Under the pieces are notes generated by a model. The model ran no database searches. It had not been told where the DNA came from and was given only the letters and a program-made list of their open reading frames with translations. Of a stretch of DNA of 64,000 nt, positions 54,691-64,000 are shown one piece after another (the stretch's first letter is position 1; each line of letters opens with the position of its first letter). This DNA comes from Deltaproteobacteria bacterium. GTDB lineage: Bacteria > Myxococcota > Kuafuiibacteriia > Kuafuiibacteriales > Kuafuiibacteriaceae. The position numbers and the translations under genes are program-made. The stretch covers positions 1,086,001-1,150,000 of the forward strand of contig JACKEN010000001.1 of assembly GCA_020632995.1 (NCBI GenBank), given 5' to 3'.

Positions 54691-56238
54691 CTACTGCCCA
54701 GTGCAGGGGGAGATGTTGCACTCCGCGTCCGGCAGGTTGGATTGCGGCAGGGGCGGGCAGCTCTCGCCGAGGGCGAGGTCGGGGGACCAGGTCCAGTCCA
54801 CGAAGTCCACCTCACCCACCACCTGGGCGTAGCCGCACTGGTTGTAGGCGACCATGGCCGCGCGGCGCATGAGGCGCAGGGTCTGGCGGTAGAAGACGCC
54901 GTAGGTGCCGGGGATGATCCAGCCTCCGAAGCCTCGGCTGATGACCTGGCTGGAGCTCACCGACCACGAGAAGTCCTCGCCGGTGGAGCCGCTGTTGCCC
55001 TCGGAGACCGACTCGGAGTCGGTGGTGGTGGTGGACGCGTCCACCCCGGTCTCGCGGTTGCTGTTCTGGGTGTTGGACTGGTTGCCGCCGCCGCCGACCT
55101 CGGAGCTGACGCCGACCCCCATCTGCACCAGCTTGTCGACGCCGACGCTGCCGGTCACCTCGGCTCCGAGCGACCAGTTGAAGTTGGTGCCGTTGGTGGT
55201 CGAGAAGCCAATGCCGTTGCGCTCCGACAGCCCGATGGTCTCGCTCGAGCCCTGGGACACGGTGTGGCTCTGCACCCAGCCCTCGTTCCAGTTCACCGAG
55301 TAGGAGCGGTTGCGGGACTCGGCCTGGGACTCGCTGTAGTCCACCGATGCGCCCAAGGTGCCGCCCGGCATGCAGCCGGAGACCGGCACCGGGGCGAGGA
55401 CCTCGGCCACGTCGATGAAGCCGTTGTAGAACACCTCGAGCGGCCGGTGGACGGTGAGCCCGAACGAGGACTGCACCTGCTCGCCCGCCTTGCCCCGCGC
55501 CAAGATCGTGATCACCGCGCCGTAGGAGGGCACGCCCTCGGGCACCTCGGGGAGGATGATGTCGCCGCGCCGACCCACCTCGCCCTTGGTCCCGTCGGCA
55601 AGCTGCCTTACGCGGATGGGCTCCATCTGGAGCGCCGGGGCGCTGATCGCGTAGGTGAAGGACTCGGGCTCGAAGCCCACCGCCTGCACCCCGAGGCGGT
55701 AGGCGGCGCCGCCGATGCCGCGGAGGATGCCGGTGTCGCAGGTGGCGGTGGTGGGCTGGAACTCCTCCACCAGCACGGAGGGCTTGACCTCGAAGGTCAC
55801 CTCCATCGGGTTGGCCTCGTCCACCACCTGGCCGTCGGCCTTGACCACCCGGGTCGACACCGTGCCGACGAAGGTGCCCACCGCGCCGCGCTGCGAGAAC
55901 GGGTTCCGGTAGGGGCCGAATTGGTCCCAGCGCAGGGTGCCGCTGTCGACCCGGCGGGGCTCGGTGCTGTAGTCGACCGCCTCGCGGGTGCCGTCGGCGC
56001 CCTCGAACACCCCGTTGAAGCGCAGGTAGGTCCGGCCGACCGCGGGCTTGGGGAAGTCGGTGCCGTAGACCTCGACCAGCGCCCCGACCGAGGCCGAATA
56101 CGTGGACAGGGCGAGGATCTTGGCGTCGACCTCGGGCTGTTCGCCCACCGGTTCGACGGTGTCGCCGCCGCTGCAGGCGAGCGCGCCCGCCCAGACGGTG
56201 CTCGCGAAGAGGATGCTCAGGCCGCGGGTCTTGTTCAC
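54691..56238 (-). CDS. Large lipoprotein with Ser/Thr/Asn-rich amphipathic region
   Basis: This lipoprotein of 515 residues starts at GTG 56238 (NKTRGLSILFASTVWAGALAC, lipobox Cys at about residue 22). The first half (about 25-330) is beta-rich, with an IPT/Ig-like feel (VGALVEVYGTDFPKPAVGRT). From about 330 to 450 there is an unusual run of alternating polar and small residues (SVNWNEGWVQSHTVSQGSSE, FSTTNGTNFNWSLGAEVTGS, DASTTTTDSESVSEGNSG). This texture recalls the membrane-inserting region of aerolysin/ETX-MTX2 pore formers. The C-terminus has four cysteines. The resemblance is by texture only and no family is claimed. It is the first gene of the minus-strand run ending at the kinase. Confidence 0.68.
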   Translation of the reverse strand: MNKTRGLSILFASTVWAGALACSGGDTVEPVGEQPEVDAKILALSTYSASVGALVEVYGTDFPKPAVGRTYLRFNGVFEGADGTREAVDYSTEPRRVDSGTLRWDQFGPYRNPFSQRGAVGTFVGTVSTRVVKADGQVVDEANPMEVTFEVKPSVLVEEFQPTTATCDTGILRGIGGAAYRLGVQAVGFEPESFTYAISAPALQMEPIRVRQLADGTKGEVGRRGDIILPEVPEGVPSYGAVITILARGKAGEQVQSSFGLTVHRPLEVFYNGFIDVAEVLAPVPVSGCMPGGTLGASVDYSESQAESRNRSYSVNWNEGWVQSHTVSQGSSETIGLSERNGIGFSTTNGTNFNWSLGAEVTGSVGVDKLVQMGVGVSSEVGGGGNQSNTQNSNRETGVDASTTTTDSESVSEGNSGSTGEDFSWSVSSSQVISRGFGGWIIPGTYGVFYRQTLRLMRRAAMVAYNQCGYAQVVGEVDFVDWTWSPDLALGESCPPLPQSNLPDAECNISPCTGQ

Positions 56239-56265
56239 CAAATCTGCGTCTCCCCGACTGCAGTC

Positions 56266-56279
56266 TACCGGATCCGGTA
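56266..56279. promoter_or_regulatory. 14-bp perfect palindrome in the divergent intergenic region 56239-56379
   Basis: TACCGGATCCGGTA lies 28 bp upstream of the lipoprotein start and about 100 bp upstream of the plus-strand gene. A 14-bp palindrome can occur by chance in 64 kb, so only its promoter location supports a regulatory role. The rest of the 141-bp gap shows no clear sigma-70 boxes. Confidence 0.25.
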
Positions 56280-56379
56280 TCCTACCTGATACGACATCTA
56301 TCGGATTCCACCGCGAGCGGGGGAGGGGCATCCCTGTCTCCCGGGTCCTGCGCGGCCCTGCGACTATCGTACAGCCGGC

Positions 56380-57537
56380 ATGAGGTGGTGTGTGACAGAT
56401 GTGGGACATCGGGCCGGGATGGCCCTCCTGGCCCTGACCCTGGTGACCGCCTGCAGCGGCGAGGAGGGCCCGGTGGCCTCGACCCCCGACGCCGGGGGCA
56501 CGAGCGCGGGGTTCTGCGAGCCCCCGCTCCAGCTCTGCGGGGATCGCTGCGTCAGCACCCAGAACGACCCGAACCACTGCGGGGCCTGCTTCAACACCTG
56601 CCCCGCGAGCTCCTTCTGCGACCGGAGCAGCTGCGCCACGATCTGCTCCCCCGGCCTCGCCGAGTGCGGGGCGGCCTGCGCCGACCTGATGACCGACCGC
56701 GCCCACTGCGGCGAGTGCAACCACGCCTGCCCGGGCGACCGGATGTGCATCGACGGGGACTGCGTGTGCCCCGACGGCACCGAGGCGTGCGGCACCGCCT
56801 GCGTCGACGTGACCAAGACCGCGGCCCACTGCGGGGCCTGCAATCAGCCTTGCGACTTCGACGAGCTGTGCTCGGACGCCCAGTGCGTGTGCCGCACCGG
56901 CACCCGCGAGACCAACTGCACCGACGGGGTGGACGACGACTGCGACGACCTCGTGGACTGCATGGATCCCGACTGTGACGGGGCCACCCGGCGCTGCATG
57001 GGGGCGTGCGGGGTCGGCATCGAGACCTGCATGGGCACCACCTGGGGCGCGTGCGAGGGGGGCAGCGGCGAGGCCGAGATCTGCGGCGACGGGGTGGACC
57101 AGGACTGCGACGGGGCGGACCTGCGCAACCCCGACGGCTGGGAGCCCAACGACGACTGCAGCCAGTGCCGCCTGGTGCAGCCCGAGCCCGACCCCGATCT
57201 GCGCATCTCGGCCCGCTTCGACAGCGTGGACGACCAGGTGGACTGCTTCCGCTTCGTCGCCGACGACAGCGCCTACTACCGGGAGTACATCGAGCTACGG
57301 CTCACCGACATCCCGGCCGGGAACGACTACGACCTCTACCTGTACGAGAGCCAGAGCAAGTGCCAGGCCCGAGACGCGCTCGCGGTGTCCGACGCGGCGG
57401 GGAACGCGAGCGAGTCGATCAGCTACGGGGAGTCGTTCGGGACGAGCGACAGCGGCACCTACTTCATCCGGGTGGTGCGCTACTCGGGGTGGTCCTGCGA
57501 CGAGGACTACGCGCTGGTGATCAACGGGCTGGACTGA
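56380..57537 (+). CDS. Cys-rich MopE-like lipoprotein with PPC-type C-terminal domain
   Basis: The encoded protein has 385 residues from ATG 56380; starts at GTG 56401 or ATG 56419 would fit a lipoprotein signal better (MALLALTLVTACSG, lipobox Cys). Four repeats of about 40 residues share the pattern CG..C.......HCG.C...C (for example DPNHCGACFNTCPASSFC and TAAHCGACNQPCDFDELC). Two Asp-rich motifs follow (DGVDDDCDDLVDCMDPDCDG; CGDGVDQDCDG). The last 120 residues form a pre-peptidase C-terminal-like beta domain (DVDCFRFVADD-type strand, YDLYLYESQSK, GTYFIRVVRYS). Surface or outer-membrane display is likely. The 3' end overlaps the convergent SRPBCC gene by 17 bases. Confidence 0.78.
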   Translation: MRWCVTDVGHRAGMALLALTLVTACSGEEGPVASTPDAGGTSAGFCEPPLQLCGDRCVSTQNDPNHCGACFNTCPASSFCDRSSCATICSPGLAECGAACADLMTDRAHCGECNHACPGDRMCIDGDCVCPDGTEACGTACVDVTKTAAHCGACNQPCDFDELCSDAQCVCRTGTRETNCTDGVDDDCDDLVDCMDPDCDGATRRCMGACGVGIETCMGTTWGACEGGSGEAEICGDGVDQDCDGADLRNPDGWEPNDDCSQCRLVQPEPDPDLRISARFDSVDDQVDCFRFVADDSAYYREYIELRLTDIPAGNDYDLYLYESQSKCQARDALAVSDAAGNASESISYGESFGTSDSGTYFIRVVRYSGWSCDEDYALVINGLD

Positions 57538-57967
57538 GAAGGAGCTGGGCGAGCCGCTCCAGGTGCTCGCCCTCCTCGCGCTCCACCAGCGCGGCGATCA
57601 GCGGGGTGAAGAGCCGGAGGGCGCCGCTCGCGGCCACCTCGCACGCCATGTCGACCCGGGTCCCCCCGCGCTCGGGGGTCAGCCGGTACTCGAAGCGCAC
57701 GTCGACCCCGCGCGCGCCCCCCGCGATCACGAGGCGGCGGGCCGGCTCGAACGCCACGACCTCGACCTCCGCGCTCGCTGGCACCCCGCGTACCACGCGG
57801 GTCTGGAGGAAGCGGCTGCCCAGGCGCATCGGCCCCGGGTCCAGCGGCTCGAAGCGGGTGACGCCGCGCATCACGCGCCGCGCGTTCTCAGGCACGGTGA
57901 GGAAGGCGAACACCACCTCAGGGGCGCAAGGGAGCACGGTGCTTCGGCGCAGGGTGCCCACACCCAT
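57521..57967 (-). CDS. SRPBCC (polyketide cyclase/START-like) family protein
   Basis: The protein is 148 residues long with the SRPBCC layout: an opening strand and helix (RRSTVLPCAPEVVFAFLTVPENA), a run of beta strands with GPMRLGSRFLQTRVVRG, VEVVAFEPARRLVIAG, FEYRLTPERGGTRVDMACEV, and a long C-terminal helix (PLIAALVEREEGEHLERLAQLL). Proteins of this type bind hydrophobic ligands, but the ligand here cannot be read. ATG 57967 was chosen, with a GTG six bases further in as alternative. Its end overlaps the convergent lipoprotein gene. It follows the PEGA-like gene with 32 bp between. Confidence 0.8.
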   Translation of the reverse strand: MGVGTLRRSTVLPCAPEVVFAFLTVPENARRVMRGVTRFEPLDPGPMRLGSRFLQTRVVRGVPASAEVEVVAFEPARRLVIAGGARGVDVRFEYRLTPERGGTRVDMACEVAASGALRLFTPLIAALVEREEGEHLERLAQLLLSPAR

Positions 57968-57999
57968 GCCATAGCGGGCCGGACCCGCGGCGCAAGCGC

Positions 58000-59265
58000 T
58001 CAGGGGCTCAGGGCGTGGCTCAGGCCGTAGCTCAAGCCGCCCACCGCGAGCCCCGCTACCGCCTGAATCCACGGGATGTGCTCGTCGTCCCCGAACAGGA
58101 GCGTCCCCAGCGACCACACCGCGCCGGTGGCCACCATGCTGTAGCCGAGCGGCGCCATCAGCACCCCGCCCGGGTTCACGTCCGCCCCGAAGCCGGGGGC
58201 CGCGCCGGGGTCGTAGCCGGTGCTGATGAAGCCGCTGCCGCCGCAATCGGACTTGCCGTCGAAGGTCGGGCAGACGGTGAGCACGTCGCCGTCCTGCTTC
58301 GCGAGGGCCACCGCGGTCACCGCGCCGCCCGCAGCGACCATGCCCAGGCCGCCGTACATGAGGCCGAGCCGCATCGCTCGGGCGGTGGGATCCACCGCGG
58401 GGACCAGCTCGGGGCGGAGCTGCACCACGCCGTCGCGCGCCACCGCCACCTCTGTCTCGTACGTGCGCAACTCGGGGTGGGTGAGGGAGAGGGTGTGGGC
58501 GCCGGCCCGGACCCCGAGCAGGCGCACCGGGCCGCCCTGGCTGACCCCCACCGGCTCCCCGTCCCAGCGCACCTCGAGCCCTGGCTGGGTGGTGAGGAGC
58601 TCCACCGTGCCGTAGGGCCGCCAGTGGCCGGCGTCGTCCAGGCGGCGCCGCAGGTGGTTGGCGAACACGTCGGACAGGAAGCGCTCGGCCTCGGCGGCGG
58701 AGGCCACCTCGCCCCACTGCGGCTCGCCCAGCACCGCGTCCTGGCGCAGGCGCACCTCGAGCTCCTGGGTGGCGCCGGGGCGGCGCGGATCGATGGTGTG
58801 GATGGTCGCCAGGGCGACGTCGGTGTCGAGGAGGGTCACGCCCAGGCGATCGCGCTCCCCGCCCGTGATGTTGGACAGCACCATGAGGTACTTCGGGTAG
58901 GCGAGCTTCTTCTTCGCTACGTAGGCCTGGTGCTCGGCGAAGGGGGCCATCTCGCCGTTCCCGAGCTCGTACTGCAGGCGGTTGTAGTCGGGGCGGGCCT
59001 TCTTGGCGATGCAGGCCAGCCTGCCCGCGCACTCCGCCGCCTCGAGCGGGTCCAGCTGGGTGACGAAGAGGTCGGTGTCGCGCTCCACCCGCTCGTTCAC
59101 CGCGCGGATCAGGACCGAGCTGCTCACCACCCCGGCCTCGCCGGTGGGGGTGAACAGGAGGAACGCCAGGGGGGCGCGCTTGTTGAGCGCGATGTCCTGC
59201 TCCCCGGCCGGCCCCGCCGTCTGCGCGGTCAGGGCCAGCGACAACACCAGGCTCATCGTGAGCAC
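58000..59265 (-). CDS. Exported protein with PEGA-like domain and C-terminal membrane segments
   Basis: This 421-residue protein opens with a signal-like leader (TMSLVLSLALTAQTAG); the start may be GTG 59265 or ATG 59256. The region 30-230 is mixed alpha/beta. A PEGA-type beta domain lies at about 225-295 (TVELLTTQPGLEVRWDGEPV, then LLGVRAGAHTLSLTHPELRT). The last 130 residues contain three hydrophobic spans (LGLMYGGLGMVAAGGAVTAVAL, LMAPLGYSMVATGAVWSLGTLL, IQAVAGLAVGGLSYGL). PEGA domains are common in Myxococcota and act in the envelope. No enzymatic motif is visible. A lipoprotein gene lies 38 bp upstream. Confidence 0.68.
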   Translation of the reverse strand: MLTMSLVLSLALTAQTAGPAGEQDIALNKRAPLAFLLFTPTGEAGVVSSSVLIRAVNERVERDTDLFVTQLDPLEAAECAGRLACIAKKARPDYNRLQYELGNGEMAPFAEHQAYVAKKKLAYPKYLMVLSNITGGERDRLGVTLLDTDVALATIHTIDPRRPGATQELEVRLRQDAVLGEPQWGEVASAAEAERFLSDVFANHLRRRLDDAGHWRPYGTVELLTTQPGLEVRWDGEPVGVSQGGPVRLLGVRAGAHTLSLTHPELRTYETEVAVARDGVVQLRPELVPAVDPTARAMRLGLMYGGLGMVAAGGAVTAVALAKQDGDVLTVCPTFDGKSDCGGSGFISTGYDPGAAPGFGADVNPGGVLMAPLGYSMVATGAVWSLGTLLFGDDEHIPWIQAVAGLAVGGLSYGLSHALSP

Positions 59266-60067
59266 GGTCGGAGCATAGTCGGGTCCGAGGTGCCGGGGAA
59301 CCGTCAGCGCGCGGCCTGGGGCTCGGGGGTCATGATCTGGTGATCCACCGAGGGCAGGGCGCTGGCCTCCTCGAGCACCATGCGGTGGCCGCGGGAGTCG
59401 AGGCGGTGCTCGTGGGCCAACAACAGCGGGCCCACCGGGCGGTAGGCGTCCCAGCTCGCCCCGCGGAGCTGCTCGGGGTGCCCGTCGATCGCGACCTCGG
59501 ACCGGTGCACGCGCAGCCCCTCGGGATCCACGTAGAGCCGGAGCACCGGGGCGCGGGGGGCGTCGGGGTGCACCTCCAGGATCTCCACCGTGCGGCCGTC
59601 GAGCCGCCCCTCGCCGCCGTGGATCAGGTGCGACTCCGGATCGAACAGGCGCATCGGGAGGGCCAGGTAGTAGGTGTCGACCGAGAAGCGCTGCTGGGCC
59701 TTGCTCGACAAGACGTCTTGCAGGTCACCCTCGGCCTCCCGCTCGTCCACGTAGCCGTGGGCCACCCCGGTCTGGAGGTCGAGGAGGGCGTCGTAGCGGT
59801 GGCCGTCCGGGTCGCGCCACACGACGCGATCCCGGTGCCCGGCGAGGTCCCAGTGGTGGGTGGCGGTGAACACCGCCTCGTCGCCCGACTCGAAGACGTA
59901 GCGGAAGTTCAGCTGCGCCACCTGCGGGAGGTGGTCGTAGCCGAAGGAGTAGACCAGGCGCTGGGCCAGCTCCAGCGCCGCGTTGTCGGTGTGGCTGACC
60001 GGGGTGGTGTCGACGTGCGCGGGCGCCGCAGGTGGGGCCGACGCGCACCCGAAGGTGGCGAGGAGCG

Positions 60068-62326
<2,259 letters not shown>

Positions 62327-62417
62327 CCGGCCGGGGTAGCACCGCGGGCGCTTTCGGACCAGAGGGCGGGCCGCGCGGAACATCGCACCGATGACGCCGG
62401 TTCAAGGCTCAGCCCCA

Positions 62418-63617
62418 ATGCGCCACGGCATCTTCTACCTGTTCTTCAGCGTCGTCGTGGCGCTGGACGTCCTCGCCCACCGCTACCTCTACGTCCGGCT
62501 CTTCCGGGATCCAGGGTGGCCTGACGCGGTGCGGCAGGCGGGCCTGGTGCTCTGCGTGCTCCTGGCCGTGCTCATGCCGGCGGGGATCATCCTCTCGCGG
62601 TCGCTCCCGCGGGCGTGGGCCCAGCCCCTCGCCCACGCGTCCTTCGCGTGGATGGGCACCGCGTTCTACCTCCTGCTCGTGTTGTTCGCGGTGGACCTCG
62701 CCCGGTGGGTGACGGAGGCGGTGCTCCACGTGGGGAACCTCTTCGCGGGCGGCGCGGGCGCGCCGACGGAGGGCACCCTGCCTTCGCCGGAGCGGCGGGC
62801 GGTGCTCCAGCAGGCCACCGCGGGGGTGGCGGGGGTGGCGGCGCTGGGCCTGTCGGGCGCGGCGCTCCGCTCGGGGCTGGCCGAGGTCGAGGTGCGGGAC
62901 GTCGAGGTCAAGCTCGACAAGCTCCCGCCCGAGCTGAGCGGCCTCAACCTCGTGCAGCTCTCGGACGTGCACGTGGGGCCCACCCTGGGGGCGGGCTTCA
63001 TGCGGAGCGTGGTGGCCAGGACCAACGACCTCAGGCCCGACGCGGTGCTGATCACCGGCGATCTGGTGGATGGCACGGTGGCCCAGCTGCGGGCGCACGT
63101 GGCGCCGCTGGTCAACCTGAAGACCCGCTTCGGGGTCTACTTCGTCACGGGCAACCACGAGTACTACTCGGGGGCCGAGGAGTGGGAGGCCGAGCTGCGC
63201 CGCATGGGGATCCGGGTGCTCCGGAACGAGCGGGTGGCCCTCGGTGATCAGGTGAGCATCGACCTCGGCGGGGTGGACGACGCCAACGCCAACGGCATGG
63301 CCCGGGGGCACGGGGCGGACGTCTCCCGCATCATCGCTGGGCGGGATCCGGAGCGGGCCCTGGTGCTGATGGCGCACCAGCCCAAGCAGATCGACCTCGC
63401 CACCCAGGCGGGGGCGGACCTGCAGCTCTCCGGGCACACCCACGGCGGGCAGCTGTGGCCCTTCAGCGCCATGGTGAAGCTGGCCCAGCCCTACGTGGCG
63501 GGCCTGTACCAGCACGACCCCGCGACCCAGATCTACGTGTCACGGGGCACCGGCTACTGGGGGCCGCCGATGCGGCTGATGGCCCCGGCCGAGATCACGC
63601 GGATCGTCCTGACCTGA
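62418..63617 (+). CDS. Membrane-anchored metallophosphoesterase (YkuE/YaeI-like)
   Basis: The protein has 399 residues from ATG 62418 (an ATG at 62391 would add nine). Three to four membrane spans fill residues 1-120 (FYLFFSVVVALDVLAHRYLY opening). A twin-Arg-like or hydrophobic segment follows (AGVAGVAALGLSGAAL). The catalytic domain (about 175-400) shows the metal motifs LVQLSDVHVGPTLG, AVLITGDLVDG, FVTGNHEYYSGAEEW, LMAHQP, and LSGHTHGGQLWPF. Homologues cleave UDP-diacylglucosamine or other phosphoesters at the membrane. It is divergent from the monooxygenase and followed 21 bp later by a small Cys-rich gene. Confidence 0.87.
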   Translation: MRHGIFYLFFSVVVALDVLAHRYLYVRLFRDPGWPDAVRQAGLVLCVLLAVLMPAGIILSRSLPRAWAQPLAHASFAWMGTAFYLLLVLFAVDLARWVTEAVLHVGNLFAGGAGAPTEGTLPSPERRAVLQQATAGVAGVAALGLSGAALRSGLAEVEVRDVEVKLDKLPPELSGLNLVQLSDVHVGPTLGAGFMRSVVARTNDLRPDAVLITGDLVDGTVAQLRAHVAPLVNLKTRFGVYFVTGNHEYYSGAEEWEAELRRMGIRVLRNERVALGDQVSIDLGGVDDANANGMARGHGADVSRIIAGRDPERALVLMAHQPKQIDLATQAGADLQLSGHTHGGQLWPFSAMVKLAQPYVAGLYQHDPATQIYVSRGTGYWGPPMRLMAPAEITRIVLT

Positions 63618-63638
63618 GCCCGGTGTTATAGGGGAAGG

Positions 63639-63818
63639 GTGGCCCGGCCGCCCTCGCTCCCGTTCCCGCAGAGCCTCTGCCACCGGTGCGTGGGGTGCCG
63701 CTACGTGGTGAGCGCCAAGGGGTCCACCTTCTTGATGTGCGAGCGCCTCCCGACGCGGTACCTGCCGCAACCGGTCTTGCGGTGCCCGGCCTTCCTGGCC
63801 CGAGAGGACGGCCGGTGA
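63639..63818 (+). CDS. Small Cys-rich protein (59 residues), possible metal-binding knuckle
   Basis: GTG 63639 directly follows a purine-rich GGGGAAGG run. The encoded peptide has a CHRCVGCRYVV block, a later MCER and a RCPAF block, so five cysteines in a CxxCxxC...C...C pattern suited to zinc or Fe-S binding. It has no signal or membrane span. Its stop overlaps the GTG start of the next gene (GTGA), which supports real translation. It is short and I know no family. Confidence 0.5.
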   Translation: MARPPSLPFPQSLCHRCVGCRYVVSAKGSTFLMCERLPTRYLPQPVLRCPAFLAREDGR

Positions 63819-64000
63819 GGGCCTGGATTGCGGGCCTGCTCCTGCTCGCCGGGTGCACCCAGGGGCTCCGGACGGTGGGGGGCGAGTGCCGCCTGAACAG
63901 CGACTGCGAGGCGCCGCTGTTCTGCGTCGAACGGGAGTGCGTCCCCCAGTGCCGCGAAGACCGGGACTGCGCCGACAAGCAGGTCTGCCGGGGCCAGCTC
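63815..64000 (+). CDS. Cys-rich lipoprotein, 3' end cut off by the window
   Basis: GTG 63815 opens a lipoprotein signal (RAWIAGLLLLAGC, lipobox Cys at about residue 14). The mature start has evenly spaced cysteines with acidic residues (GGECRLNSDCEAPLFC, CREDRDCADKQVC), a disulfide-rich pattern common in Myxococcota surface lipoproteins. Sixty-two codons are visible and the frame is open at the window end. It is coupled to the small Cys-rich gene upstream. Confidence 0.6.
   Translation, partial: MRAWIAGLLLLAGCTQGLRTVGGECRLNSDCEAPLFCVERECVPQCREDRDCADKQVCRGQL

Overview
The window is about 64 kb of very GC-rich bacterial DNA, packed with protein genes on both strands. I saw no rRNA, tRNA, CRISPR array or insertion sequence. 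The gene content points to a Myxococcota-type (former Deltaproteobacteria) chromosome: Ser/Thr protein kinases, a mevalonate-pathway HMG-CoA reductase, a cysteine-rich ferrochelatase, many lipoproteins with MopE-like Cys/Asp repeats, a DUF6178-like protein and a menaquinone-linked type B succinate dehydrogenase. This placement is an inference from content. I cannot name a genus.

Layout. 1-9.5 kb: topoisomerase IV subunit A (parC, cut by the window edge), a secreted TPR/coiled-coil protein, a lytic transglycosylase, and a divergent isonitrile hydratase-like gene and GlxA-type regulator. 9.5-13 kb: the sdhCAB operon. 13-18.4 kb: a DUF6178-like protein, a Ser/Thr kinase with a frame disruption, a cytochrome c lipoprotein and a degenerate PP2C-like protein coupled to a GbsR/MarR regulator. 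19.2-30.7 kb: a tightly overlapping ten-gene operon: polyprenyl diphosphate synthase, DAHP synthase (aroF), HMG-CoA reductase (mvaA), ubiE/menG, menF, menD, menA, menC, menE, hemH. Two related 12-4-12 palindromes flank the promoter region between this operon and the divergent GbsR-type regulator, each about 26 bp from a start codon. I read this as one autoregulated switch for quinone and heme supply.

30.7-38.4 kb: an HPt protein, an exosortase fused to an EpsI-like domain with its PEP-CTERM VIT/VWA target directly behind it, a TANGO2-like protein, a family 9 glycosyltransferase, a DUF962 protein and a DsbA-fold isomerase. 38.5-45 kb: a VWA protein, a histidine kinase/OmpR-type regulator pair, a LuxR-type response regulator and an ABC1/UbiB kinase. 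45-48.6 kb: a DUF938 methyltransferase and PEP carboxylase. 48.6-56.2 kb: a minus-strand run of envelope and signalling genes, of which about 49.8-54.7 kb carries many frameshifts that look like uncorrected indels. 56.4-64 kb: a MopE-like lipoprotein, SRPBCC and PEGA-like proteins, an anthraniloyl/salicylyl-CoA monooxygenase-reductase fusion, a metallophosphoesterase and two small Cys-rich genes.

Functionally, much of the first half fits together. Chorismate (aroF), isoprenoid (mvaA, prenyl synthase) and the Men enzymes supply menaquinone for the type B succinate dehydrogenase. hemH supplies haem for SdhC and the c-type cytochrome. Two signals cut across gene boundaries: the paired operators, and a dispersed palindrome GCARG-N4-CYTGC present in about 30 exact copies, densest across the menaquinone operon.
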